From positions 4,918,001 to 4,982,000 of the forward strand of contig NZ_CP129137.1 of NCBI RefSeq assembly GCF_030406905.1: a DNA stretch of 64,000 nt, in the 5' to 3' direction. A program made the position numbers and the translations under genes. The notes under the pieces were generated by a model. The model searched no databases and was not told the DNA's origin. It saw nothing but the letters and a program-made list of their open reading frames with translations. Numbering within the stretch: the stretch's first letter is position 1; every line of letters begins with the position of its first letter. This DNA comes from Streptomyces sp. HUAS CB01 (GTDB lineage Bacteria; Actinomycetota; Actinomycetes; Streptomycetales; Streptomycetaceae). Below are positions 45,043-53,089 of the stretch, piece by piece.

Positions 45043-46320
45043 ATGGCGGACACGACGGAAGAGCGACCAGGTCGGACGACGGCCCCGGTGATGCGCAAGG
45101 CCAGTTGGCGGCACATCGGCCCCGGCATCGTCGTCGCCGCGACCGGTGTCGGCGCGGGCGACCTCGTCGCGACCCTGATCGCGGGCAGCAAGTTCGGCTA
45201 CACGCTCCTGTGGGCGGCGGTCGTCGGCTGCCTGGTGAAGATCTCACTGGCGGAGGCGGCGGGGCGCTGGCACCTCGCCACCGGCCGCACCCTCTTCGAC
45301 GGCTGGCGCAGCCTCGGGCGCTGGACCACGGTCTACTTCATCGGCTACGTCATCGTCTGGGGCTTCGTCTACGGGGCGGCCGCGATGTCGTCCAGCGCGC
45401 TGCCGCTCGGGGCGCTCTTCCCCGACGTGATGGACCTCAAGTGGTGGGGAATCCTCTGCGGGCTCGTCGGACTCGTCTTCGTCTGGTTCAACCGGTACGC
45501 CGTCTTCGAGAAGGTCATGACGGTCCTGGTGGGCGTCATGTTCGTGGTCACGGTCTATCTGGCGGTCCGCGTCGCACCGAACCTCGGCGACGCGTTCGCC
45601 GGGCTCGTTCCGGTCCTCCCGGACGGCTCCCTCGTCTACACGCTCGGTCTGATCGGCGGCGTCGGCGGCACCATCACGCTCGCCGCGTACGGCTACTGGG
45701 TCAATGCCAAGGGCTGGAAGGACGCGGGCTGGATGAAGGTCATGCGGCTCGACAACCGCGTCGCCTACCTCACCACCGGGATCTTCGTGGTCGCGATGCT
45801 CTTCGTCGGCGCCGAGCTGCTGCACTCCTCGGGCATCGCGATCACCAAGGGCGACAAGGGCCTGCTGGACCTCGGCGCCATCCTGGAGGACCGCTACGGC
45901 GCCGCCACGGCCAAGCTCTTCCTCATCGGCTTCTTCGCCACGTCGTTCACCTCGCTGATCGGTGTCTGGCACGGCGTCAGCCTGCTGTTCGCGGACTTCG
46001 TCGCCCACTACCGGCCGTCACTCGCGCCGGCCGGGACGCCGCGCGACAAGTCGCAGGCCTTCCGTGCCTACCTGCTGTGGCTGACCTTCCCGCCCATCAC
46101 GCTGCTCTTCCTCGACCAGCCGTTCGGCCTCGTCATCGTGTACGGGGTCATCGGGGCGTTCTTCATGCCGTTCCTGGCGCTGACACTGGTCTGGCTGCTC
46201 AACTCCTCGCGCACCCCCCGGGAGTGGCGCAACGGGCTGCTGAGCAACGCGATGCTCGGCGTGGCGGGCCTGCTGTTCGTCGTGCTGTGCGTCCAGCAGG
46301 TGCGTGAACTCCCCTGGTGA
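45043..46320 (+). CDS. Nramp-like transporter lacking the canonical metal-binding motifs
   Basis: A 425-residue protein with about 11 helices and the Nramp (LeuT) fold. The first helix begins GPGIVVAATGVGAGDL where metal-transporting Nramps have a DPGN motif; the ligand positions are G37 and D40 here. The sixth helix reads GTITLAAYGYWVNAKGW, without the Met-Pro-His of divalent-metal carriers. Such divergent members are annotated as Nramp divalent-cation transporters, but the substrate is open. ATG 45043 has a GGAAGGCAGGA purine run upstream. It is divergent from the carboxypeptidase gene. Confidence 0.83.
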   Translation: MADTTEERPGRTTAPVMRKASWRHIGPGIVVAATGVGAGDLVATLIAGSKFGYTLLWAAVVGCLVKISLAEAAGRWHLATGRTLFDGWRSLGRWTTVYFIGYVIVWGFVYGAAAMSSSALPLGALFPDVMDLKWWGILCGLVGLVFVWFNRYAVFEKVMTVLVGVMFVVTVYLAVRVAPNLGDAFAGLVPVLPDGSLVYTLGLIGGVGGTITLAAYGYWVNAKGWKDAGWMKVMRLDNRVAYLTTGIFVVAMLFVGAELLHSSGIAITKGDKGLLDLGAILEDRYGAATAKLFLIGFFATSFTSLIGVWHGVSLLFADFVAHYRPSLAPAGTPRDKSQAFRAYLLWLTFPPITLLFLDQPFGLVIVYGVIGAFFMPFLALTLVWLLNSSRTPREWRNGLLSNAMLGVAGLLFVVLCVQQVRELPW

Positions 46321-46342
46321 GGGTGGCGCCATACTGAAGGGC

Positions 46343-46885
46343 ATGACGCACGGCGGATTCCCCGACCAGAACCCTCCGGCCGCCGGACCGCCGCCCGGCT
46401 TCGGCCCGCCCGTACCGGTGCCCCCACAGGCGCCCTACGGGCCGCCCCAGCCGGGCGGCTACGGACCGCCCCCGGCGCAGCCGGGAGGGTACGGAGTGCC
46501 CCCGCCGTACCCGGGCGCGTACGGGCAGCCGCAGCCGTACCCGTACGGGCAGCCGGCGCCGCCGCAGCCCTACGGCGGCCCGGCGAACGCCGAGGACCCG
46601 GAGTTCATCGCGCACGACCGCACCAACTCCGTCGTCGTCGACGCCTCGGGTGTGGCCCTGGAGATCCACGGCCACACCATGGAGTTCCCCTGGGCGCAGA
46701 TCCGGACCGTGCACTACGCACCCGCCCCCCACGGCACCGTCCTCATGGTGGCCGTGGCCCATGCCTGCGGTCTGCTCTACGAGTGCCGGATCACCGCCCG
46801 TCGCAAGGCCATGCTCCAGGAGTGGCTGGAGGAAGTGGCGCCGGTGGTGCACTTCTACCTCTCCGCGCGGCCCCCGGTGTACTGA
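46343..46885 (+). CDS. Pro/Gly/Tyr-rich protein with conserved C-terminal domain
   Basis: A 180-residue protein. The first 85 residues are a Pro-Gly-Tyr-Gln repeat (QPGGYGPPP type). The remainder is a compact alpha/beta domain (TNSVVVDASGVALEIHG, FPWAQIRTVHY, ITARRKAMLQEWLEEV) that looks like a PH-like fold. ATG 46343 lies eight bases after CATACT, so a leaderless mRNA is possible; otherwise GAAGGG is very close. Function unknown. Confidence 0.72.
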   Translation: MTHGGFPDQNPPAAGPPPGFGPPVPVPPQAPYGPPQPGGYGPPPAQPGGYGVPPPYPGAYGQPQPYPYGQPAPPQPYGGPANAEDPEFIAHDRTNSVVVDASGVALEIHGHTMEFPWAQIRTVHYAPAPHGTVLMVAVAHACGLLYECRITARRKAMLQEWLEEVAPVVHFYLSARPPVY

Positions 46886-46898
46886 CCGGCCGAACGGC

Positions 46899-46996
46899 GG
46901 CAGCGCCACCGGTGGGGGCGGTGACGCTGCCTGTCCGGGGAGGACTGGGAAGGGCGGTCGAGGGGGCGGGGTGCGGGCCGGCCGTGCGGCCGGCCC
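46899..46996. terminator. Two hairpins between convergent genes
   Basis: GGCAGCG.CACCG with CGGTG.CGCTGCC (46899-46931, one mismatch) serves the plus-strand gene. GGGCCGGCCG with CGGCCGGCCC (46975-46996, 2-base loop) serves the chitinase gene. Confidence 0.65.
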
Positions 46997-47002
46997 GCCG
47001 GG

Positions 47003-48700
47003 TCAGGGCAGGTTGTGCACGTGCGGTCCGACCGCGTTGGACCAGGCGCTGCCGGCCGTCGCGTCCCAGTTCGTCGACCAGGTCATCGCACCGCGCAGGG
47101 TCGGGTACGTCCGGGACGGCTTGAACGAGCCGCAGTTGGTGCCGCGGGTCAGGCAGTCGAGCGCGTTCTTCACGATCTGCGGGTCGACGTAGCCGCTCCC
47201 GGCGCCCCGGGTGGAGGCCGGCACCCCGATCCCCACCTGCGACGGGTCGAGCCCTCCCTCGAGCTGGATGCAGGCGAGTGCCGTGAGGAAGTCCACCGAG
47301 CCCTGGGAGTACACCTTCTGGTCGCAGCCCAGCATCGAACCGCTGTTGTAGTACTGCATGTTGACGACCGTGAGGATGTCCTTCACGGCGAGCGCGGTCC
47401 TGAAGTACTCGGTACCGGTGTTCTGCATGTCGATGGTCTGCGGCGCCATCGTCAGGACCAGCGACGACCCGGCCTTCTGCGACAGCCGGCGCAGGGCCTT
47501 CGTCAGATAGGTCGAGTTGATTCCGTGCTCGAGGTCGATGTCGATCCCGCTGAAGCCGTAGCTCTGCATCAGCGCGTACGCGCTGTCGGCGAAGGCCGTC
47601 GCGGACGCGTCGCTGTTGATCGTGACGTTCCCGCGTTCACCGCCGACGGAGAGGATGACCGACTTCCCGGCGCTCTTCTTGGCGGCGATGTCGCTCTTGA
47701 ACTCGTCGACGGATCCGTAGCCGACGGCCGGGTCCAGATTGAACACGATCTCGCCGGCGGTCGCCGTCGAGTCGGCGAACGAGACCGCGATGATGTCGTA
47801 CTGCGAGGACACGTCCCGCAGTTTCTGCACGGTCGCGCCGTTGTCGAAGTTCTGCCAGTAGCCGGTCAGCGCGTGCCTGGGCACCGAGGGGTTGCCCGGG
47901 TTGCCGCCGTTCGACGTGGTCGCCGTCACCGCCGCCGACTTCGCCGACTCTCCGGCGGCGTTCACGGCGGACACCTGGAACTGGTAGGACGTCGAGGCGG
48001 TCAGTCCGGTCACGGTCGTCGAGGTCCCGGTGACCGACTGGATCCTGGTGCCGTTCCGGTACACGTGGTACCCGGTCGCGCCGGAGGAGCCGGACCAGCT
48101 CAGCGCCACGGACGACGAGGTCACCGCACCGGCGGTCAGCCCGCCCGGAGTGGGGGGCACCGCCGGGTCGGGGTCACCGCCGCCGCCCCCGTCGGGTCCG
48201 AACACCGAGACGTCGTCGGCGACGTAGGCCGGCTGTCCGTACCAGCCGTGGGTGTAGACCGTCACCGACGTCGTGCCCGAGCCCGTCGTGAACGTGGTGC
48301 TCAGCTGGGACCAGCCGGAGCCGCCGGGCGTCCAGACCGACACATCGGCCGTCCCCGTCCCGCTCGCGCCGAGGTACACGTACGAGCCCTGCACCCAGGC
48401 GCTGAGCCGGTACGTCGAGTTGGGCTTGACGGCCACGGTCTGCGAACACTTCGCGTTGTCCTGGCCGGAGGGCGTGCCCCTGAGCGCCGAGGCCCCGCCG
48501 TGGACCGGCGACGACACGACCGCTCCGCTCCCGCCGGAGCACGTCCAGCCGGCGAGTCCCGACTCGAACCCGGCGTTCTTCGCGTTGTTGACGTCGGCGG
48601 CCACCGCGGTGCCGGCGCCGCCGGTCAGCCCGAGCCCGGCGCCGACGGCCAGCGCCAGCACTCCGCCGAGCCATCTGCGTCTGCGTGTCGTGCGGTCCAC
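47003..48700 (-). CDS. Secreted GH18 chitinase with carbohydrate-binding and FnIII domains
   Basis: A 565-residue exported chitinase from GTG 48700 (GGAGG upstream). A signal peptide (1-34, cut near AVA-ADV) is followed by a CBM-like domain (36-168), a Gly/Asp/Pro linker, one fibronectin type III domain (180-262), a second linker and a GH18 barrel (about 275-560). The catalytic motif reads SGIDIDLE with D387, D389 and acid E391; the usual Asp at the start of the motif is Ser384. Typical of streptomycete chitinases induced by chitin. The promoter carries chitinase-type repeats. Confidence 0.93.
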   Translation of the reverse strand: MDRTTRRRRWLGGVLALAVGAGLGLTGGAGTAVAADVNNAKNAGFESGLAGWTCSGGSGAVVSSPVHGGASALRGTPSGQDNAKCSQTVAVKPNSTYRLSAWVQGSYVYLGASGTGTADVSVWTPGGSGWSQLSTTFTTGSGTTSVTVYTHGWYGQPAYVADDVSVFGPDGGGGGDPDPAVPPTPGGLTAGAVTSSSVALSWSGSSGATGYHVYRNGTRIQSVTGTSTTVTGLTASTSYQFQVSAVNAAGESAKSAAVTATTSNGGNPGNPSVPRHALTGYWQNFDNGATVQKLRDVSSQYDIIAVSFADSTATAGEIVFNLDPAVGYGSVDEFKSDIAAKKSAGKSVILSVGGERGNVTINSDASATAFADSAYALMQSYGFSGIDIDLEHGINSTYLTKALRRLSQKAGSSLVLTMAPQTIDMQNTGTEYFRTALAVKDILTVVNMQYYNSGSMLGCDQKVYSQGSVDFLTALACIQLEGGLDPSQVGIGVPASTRGAGSGYVDPQIVKNALDCLTRGTNCGSFKPSRTYPTLRGAMTWSTNWDATAGSAWSNAVGPHVHNLP

Positions 48701-48762
48701 TTTGCTGCCTCCGTGGGGGAGTTGGGGAGGAGGTACGGAACGGTGGCCACCGCTGGGCCAAA

Positions 48763-48778
48763 GCTGGTCCAGACCAAT
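48763..48778 (-). promoter_or_regulatory. DasR-like operator (dre) in the chitinase promoter
   Basis: On the minus strand the 16 bases read ATTGGTCTGGACCAGC, one base from the TGGTCTAGACCA core of dre sites, 63 bases before the GTG. DasR represses chitinase and GlcNAc genes and is released by glucosamine-6-phosphate. The assignment follows the motif only. Confidence 0.7.
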
Positions 48779-48783
48779 CGGGT

Positions 48784-48793
48784 TGTCAAGACC
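48784..48793 (-). promoter_or_regulatory. Chitinase -35 element within a direct repeat
   Basis: The minus strand has TTGACA (48789-48784) inside GGTCTTGACA, which forms a direct repeat with GGTCTGGACC of the operator, the arrangement known from Streptomyces chitinase promoters. The -10 would fall at about 48761-48766 and is weak. Confidence 0.55.
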
Positions 48794-48816
48794 TCTGGCG
48801 GAAGCCCGTATACGAA

Positions 48817-48844
48817 AGGGCCCGGTCCCCATGGACCGGGCCCT
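48817..48844 (-). terminator. Terminator of the minus-strand pilin-like operon
   Basis: A perfect 12-bp stem AGGGCCCGGTCC with its complement and a 4-base loop, 25 bases beyond the last gene of the operon that begins at 51609. Confidence 0.75.
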
Positions 48845-48868
48845 CGCCCTCCTGCCGCCGTGCGCCCC

Positions 48869-49315
48869 TCAGGCGTCCTCCTGCAGCCGGTCCGCCGCAC
48901 AACCCGCGACACACCCCACCACCAGGACGGCGTTCGACATCAGCAGTCCCTCGACGGACAGCCGCTCCCACTGCAGACCCATGTTCAGCAGCTGGGCCGC
49001 GACCGGCACGGTGAGGGCCGCCGTCAGATGCCACGGCGCCGACTCCCGGAAAGGAGGGCGATGGATCCGGGCCGCCGCCCAGACGGCGAGCGCGATGCAG
49101 AGCGCGTTCGGCAGGTGGATCAGCAACAGCCGGCCGCCGAACGTCTCCATCCGCGCCGCGGTCGCCACGTGCTCGTACACCACCGTCGCCTGCACGTACT
49201 CCGTGAAGAGCAGGACGACGACCCCGGCCGCCCAGGCCCGCGCCAGCGCGAACAGCGCCGCTCCGCGTCCCTCGTCCCCCCGGGCCGGCGCCCCGGGAAA
49301 GCCGTACCTCGTCAT
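48869..49315 (-). CDS. Four-helix membrane protein of unknown function
   Basis: A 148-residue protein; ATG 49315 follows GGAGGCGGAGG. Four hydrophobic segments occur at about 24-42, 65-83, 95-112 and 122-142, separated by short loops. It is the third gene of the minus-strand operon behind the pilin-like protein and a lipoprotein (61-base gap), so it may serve assembly or anchoring. No family recognised. Confidence 0.65.
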   Translation of the reverse strand: MTRYGFPGAPARGDEGRGAALFALARAWAAGVVVLLFTEYVQATVVYEHVATAARMETFGGRLLLIHLPNALCIALAVWAAARIHRPPFRESAPWHLTAALTVPVAAQLLNMGLQWERLSVEGLLMSNAVLVVGCVAGCAADRLQEDA

Positions 49316-49376
49316 CGTCCTCCGCCTCCCGTCAGCAGCCCACCGCACGGTGCGCCGAACCCCGGCCCTGCCTGAC

Positions 49377-50036
49377 CTACCTGACCGCGACCGAATCGAC
49401 GATCTTCTTCAGATCGTCGTCGCCGAGCCGTCCCTTCACCGCGTCGACACGCACGGCGTACGCCTTCCTGGCCGTGTCCAGTCCCGCCACGATCACGCCC
49501 CGGACCCGGTCCTGCCCCCGGGTGAACTCGAAGTCGATGCGCCGCGCCTCCCGCCGGCCCTCCGGGCCCGCGACGGTGATCTCCTTCTGACCCTTGAGCG
49601 TCGAGCCGAGCGCGATCCCCGCCTCGGCGCCGATCGCCGCCTCCTCCGCCGAGTCCGCCTCGGTGAACCCGAGCTGCACGGTGATCGTGCCGACGGCCCG
49701 GCCGTCCTCGGTCAGGGTCGCGGCGGCGGCGTTGTACCCGCTGCGCTCCGCCGCGCCCTGCTCCTCGAACGCGGGCGGACGCGCGACCGTCACGGACGGG
49801 GTCTCCAGCGTCCCCCAGCCCTCCGGCGTGACCGCCGACCCCTGGTCCGATCCGCACCCCGCCACGGCCAGCACGGCGACGGCCGCCGTGACCAGCCGCA
49901 GTCCGGTCCGCCGTGCGCCGCCGCGTACGCGTGCGGCCGCGGGCGGTGCGCCCTGGGCCCGCCCACCGGGGTCGCGCGGTTCCGCGTCCCGCCCGGTCGT
50001 GCCCGCGCCCCGCCTGCTCATGCCGTGTGTGCCCAT
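49377..50036 (-). CDS. Lipoprotein encoded with the large pilin-like protein
   Basis: A 219-residue protein from ATG 50036 (AGGAG nine bases upstream), with a long basic N-terminal region, a hydrophobic segment and a lipobox LAVAGC near residue 60. The mature part is a compact alpha/beta domain (SVTVARPPAFEEQ, GTITVQLGFTEADSAEEAA, ITVAGPEGRREARRIDFEF, IVAGLDTARKAYAVR) resembling actinobacterial lipoproteins of the LpqN type in general layout only. It lies 25 bases after the large pilin-like gene. Role unknown. Confidence 0.7.
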   Translation of the reverse strand: MGTHGMSRRGAGTTGRDAEPRDPGGRAQGAPPAAARVRGGARRTGLRLVTAAVAVLAVAGCGSDQGSAVTPEGWGTLETPSVTVARPPAFEEQGAAERSGYNAAAATLTEDGRAVGTITVQLGFTEADSAEEAAIGAEAGIALGSTLKGQKEITVAGPEGRREARRIDFEFTRGQDRVRGVIVAGLDTARKAYAVRVDAVKGRLGDDDLKKIVDSVAVR

Positions 50037-50061
50037 GGCCTCGGTGCTCCTGTCGCCGGGA

Positions 50062-51609
50062 TCAGTTCGCACAGTAGCTGTACGGGACATAGCTGCGACT
50101 GCCTCCCTGCGGTGCCCCCAGGAACTCCGCGTCATCGAGGATCTCCTCCTTCTTCTCGGTCGAGACCGAGAAGCCCAGGCTCAGTCCCAGGTTCAGCTCG
50201 AAGCCGTACTCCGCCGCGTCGGTCAGCCCCGTGTACGTCGTGCGGCTCGACAGGCCCTCGTCGAAGAGCAGCTGCCCGAACGGGTCGTCGGCGCCCGGCC
50301 GCTTCGTCGGAGCGTGGCCCTCGAACATGTAGCTGAACGGCGCCGCGTACTGGCCGTTCCCGTCCAGCCACTGCTGGGCGACCGCGCGCTGCTCGGCCCC
50401 CTCGGCGCCGGGCGGGATGACGATCGAGTCGGTGACGACCTCGATGCCCGTCTGCTGGTCGGTGCCCTTGACCGAACCGCTTCCGCCGCGCTTGTCGTCG
50501 CCGTCCTTGCCGTTGTCGCCGCCGACCTTCACCCCGTCCTTCGTGGCGCCCTTCTCGACCGTGCGCGTCATGTCGATCCGCAGCAGCTCGCCGGTCCTCT
50601 TGTCGTAGGTGACGGTGATGGTTCCCGTCCGCGTGGTGGACGCGGAGGCCTCGCCGCCGAGGGGCCCGGCCTCGTACCCGACCTTCGTGCCGTACTCGAT
50701 CGACGCGCTGTAGGTGTAGGACTTGGTGCCCTTGAAGTCGTTGTCGGTCCAGGTCGCCTCGGGGGAGAACTTGAAGTTCCCGCCGAGCGCGGCGCTCAGC
50801 TTCCGCTCGTCGCCGGCCGACAGCTTCAGGCCGCCCGCGGCGCTCGCCTCGATGCCGACCTTGCCGTGGCTGATGTGCCGGTCGCCCAGTTGCTCCTCGA
50901 TGCGGTCGCGCAGCTTCTCCTCCTCGGCCATGGGGCCCTTGCCGAAGAGGTAGAGGATGCTGTTGCCCAGACCGCCGCCCCGGGCGTTGGAGTGCCGGTT
51001 GGCGAGCTCGTACGTCTTGAGGCTCTCGAGGTCGTCGCGGAACGCCTTCGCGTCCGCCTCGCTGTCGAACACCCAGGTGTCCCCGTTGGTGACCTTGATC
51101 CCCGCACCCAGCTCCACCTTGTCGGAGCCGAACCGCCCGACCTTGGCGCCCGGCTTCCAGTCCTTCTTGGCGGCGATCGACGCGGCGTCCGTGAAGGTCA
51201 TCAGCACCTGCTGGTCGTTCTCGTCGACCGTGCCGTCCTTGTTGACGTCGGTCTTCGACCGGAACGTCTGCTGCTGGAAGCCGTACTCCTCGCCCCACTC
51301 GATGAACAGCAGCTTGCCCTTGGCCCCGGCCTTGTCGCTGACCGAGGAGATCTGGCAGAGCGCGGGCTCGTAGTCGGCGTCGGTCCTGGGGGCCGCCTCG
51401 TCCCCTCCCGGTGCACCGCAGGAGCCGCCGAAGGTGACCAGGCAGCGCAGCTTGTCGGCGATGGTCCCGTCCACGCCGGTGCCGACGAGGGCCCCGACGA
51501 CGGCGGCGGAGACGACGATCACCCCCACGTACTCCGAGGCGGCGGCGCCCCGGTCGCGCGGGCGCCGGCCGCGTCGGCGCCGCGGAGGTATGTGCCCGTC
51601 CCGTCCCAT
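50062..51609 (-). CDS. Large protein with Flp/TadE-type pilin N-terminus and EF-hand loop
   Basis: A 515-residue protein; ATG 51609 with GAGGGGG upstream. Residues 10-46 are a basic leader, then DRG with a probable prepilin-peptidase cut after G21, then AAASEYVGVIVVSAAVVGAL with Glu at +5 and Tyr at +6, the same head as the Flp pilin at 62310. The ectodomain has a cysteine pair (RC, SC), an exact 12-position EF-hand loop (D121, N123, D125, T127, D129, D132), and a Gly/Lys/Asp-rich beta region (about 280-430) with repeated YTYSAS/ITVTYD strands. It would be the major ectodomain-bearing subunit or tip of the Tad pilus. It heads a three-gene operon on the minus strand. Confidence 0.7.
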   Translation of the reverse strand: MGRDGHIPPRRRRGRRPRDRGAAASEYVGVIVVSAAVVGALVGTGVDGTIADKLRCLVTFGGSCGAPGGDEAAPRTDADYEPALCQISSVSDKAGAKGKLLFIEWGEEYGFQQQTFRSKTDVNKDGTVDENDQQVLMTFTDAASIAAKKDWKPGAKVGRFGSDKVELGAGIKVTNGDTWVFDSEADAKAFRDDLESLKTYELANRHSNARGGGLGNSILYLFGKGPMAEEEKLRDRIEEQLGDRHISHGKVGIEASAAGGLKLSAGDERKLSAALGGNFKFSPEATWTDNDFKGTKSYTYSASIEYGTKVGYEAGPLGGEASASTTRTGTITVTYDKRTGELLRIDMTRTVEKGATKDGVKVGGDNGKDGDDKRGGSGSVKGTDQQTGIEVVTDSIVIPPGAEGAEQRAVAQQWLDGNGQYAAPFSYMFEGHAPTKRPGADDPFGQLLFDEGLSSRTTYTGLTDAAEYGFELNLGLSLGFSVSTEKKEEILDDAEFLGAPQGGSRSYVPYSYCAN

Positions 51610-52098
51610 GCCCGTCCCCCTCTGCCTCTGACCCCTGAACCGCTGACCCGCTGCCTCCGGCCCTCGGACCCCGGCTTTCCGTCTCGGGCCCCCGGACCGC
51701 TGCTCTCCGACCGGAACCGGACGGTACGGATGCCGGGCGCCCGGGGCGTGGGCCCTGGGACCCCATTCCGGGCCCAGAAGGCCGGTTGGGCCCAGCGGAC
51801 GCAATCGGGCTGCGGGCCGCGGGCGATGCGCGGGCGGGTGCCGTGCGACGCGCGGTGCAGGCGACGCGAAAAGCGGAGGAACGATTCCTGAAATCCCCTC
51901 CCTGATACAGGAGTTAACCTCTGGCGGCTTCGTCCGCTTTGACCGGTGAGCATTGCGTGAGGGTTGGGCTGCCGGGTGCCGAAAGCTGTTCTCTGAACCT
52001 GTCGGACGTGGATAAAGTGCTGATGCAGGAGGAGCACGAAGAGCAGGGGAACTGCGGTCGCCGTCGCTGCGGCGGCCGGAGCCGAACGGGGAATCAGC
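51610..52098. other. 489-base divergent regulatory region of the pilus locus
   Basis: Between the large pilin-like gene (minus) and the first tad-side gene (plus). It holds the GGGCCC repeat box at 51770-51793 and a less GC-rich stretch at 51890-52030 with TTGACC (about 51937) and several candidate -10 boxes. No protein-coding frame looks real here. Confidence 0.55.
51770..51793 (-). promoter_or_regulatory. GGGCCC repeat box upstream of the large pilin-like gene
   Basis: On the minus strand GGGCCCAA, nine bases, then TGGGCCCG, followed by GGTCCC and GGCCC at fixed spacing. The same ungapped pattern occurs at 62126-62170 before the Flp pilin gene. The distance from the second GGGCCC to the start codon is 161 bases here and 160 there. 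Confidence 0.6.
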
Positions 52099-52977
52099 GT
52101 GCCGACCGCGATTGCTGTGACCAGCGCCGACCTGGTGCTGCCGCCGACGGACAGCCATACGCCCACCGCGGCGCTGCTGCACGCGCCCGACACCCAGCCG
52201 CTGGACGCGGCGCTCGCCGACATGCAGGTCCTGGTGGAGCAGAACGGCTATGTGATCGCCCTCTACCCCGCCTCCATCCCCGCCGCGCACGAACGCAGAC
52301 TGCACACGGTCCGCTCGGTCCTGGAGAGCGACCGGATCGCGCTGCTGAAGCTCGATCTGCCGCCGCTCGGGGTGTCCGTGCTGGTCCGGCAGCTGCGTCA
52401 GCTCTCCGTCTGCGACTTCAGCGCCGGGGTGGTCGCCTCCGCCGCGCGGCTGCTCTCCCACTACATCCACGCGGGCGCCCTGCTCAACTCGGTCACCAAG
52501 CTCGACCGCGTCCCCGTCAGCCTCAAGTCCCACGCCAAGTCCTGGGTCCCCGGATCGCAGTTCGGCGTCGTGGCCGCCCCCAGCCCCCAGCTGGTCAGGA
52601 TCGGTCACGGCGAGCTGACCGGACCCGAGTTCGCCACGCGGCTGCTGGTGGCGAAAGGGCAGCTGCAGTCGGAATGGGTGAACACGACCCTCGCGCCCGC
52701 ATGGCAGGTCCAGGGAATCCAGGAGACCTCGCTGCCGGCCGAATCCCCGCGATGGTGGGGCACCCCACGGATGATCGAATTCGCCGCCTTTCTCCCCGAC
52801 ATCTCCGTGATCTATCAGCTGGTTTCCTCGGTACGACGAGAGGCGTGCACCTGGTGCGGCATCGAACTCATCGGTGACCGCTGCGGTTTCTGTTCGGCAC
52901 CGCTCGCCCCGGCCGAGAACCGAACGCCCTCCACAGGTGTCCTAGGCGAAGGAACACCGATGCACCACGGGTCGTAA
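52099..52977 (+). CDS. Tad-locus protein with C-terminal zinc-ribbon-like motif
   Basis: A 292-residue protein from GTG 52099 (weak ribosome site). No signal peptide. The middle (LADMQVLVEQNGYVIALYPASIPAAHERR, PLGVSVLVRQLRQLS) appears alpha/beta, and the C-terminus has CTWCGIELIGDRCGFC, two CxxC knuckles. It precedes cpaB by 112 bases and is probably the first gene of the tad operon. No established family; cytoplasmic role inferred. Confidence 0.7.
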   Translation: MPTAIAVTSADLVLPPTDSHTPTAALLHAPDTQPLDAALADMQVLVEQNGYVIALYPASIPAAHERRLHTVRSVLESDRIALLKLDLPPLGVSVLVRQLRQLSVCDFSAGVVASAARLLSHYIHAGALLNSVTKLDRVPVSLKSHAKSWVPGSQFGVVAAPSPQLVRIGHGELTGPEFATRLLVAKGQLQSEWVNTTLAPAWQVQGIQETSLPAESPRWWGTPRMIEFAAFLPDISVIYQLVSSVRREACTWCGIELIGDRCGFCSAPLAPAENRTPSTGVLGEGTPMHHGS

Positions 52978-53089
52978 TGCGCCGCCGACGCGGTGGGCGC
53001 GGACCGATGGCGGCCCGGCCGTATGCGCGCCCCACCGCACGTACCAGTCCGCCCATCTGCCCACGTCTTCCATCGAGGTTGCCCCGCTC

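Noticed and set aside
47538..47570. Inactive chitinase suspected because the GH18 motif starts with Ser rather than Asp
   Set aside because: The three residues that matter most (D387, D389, E391) are intact and SG at this position occurs in streptomycete chitinases as I remember them.
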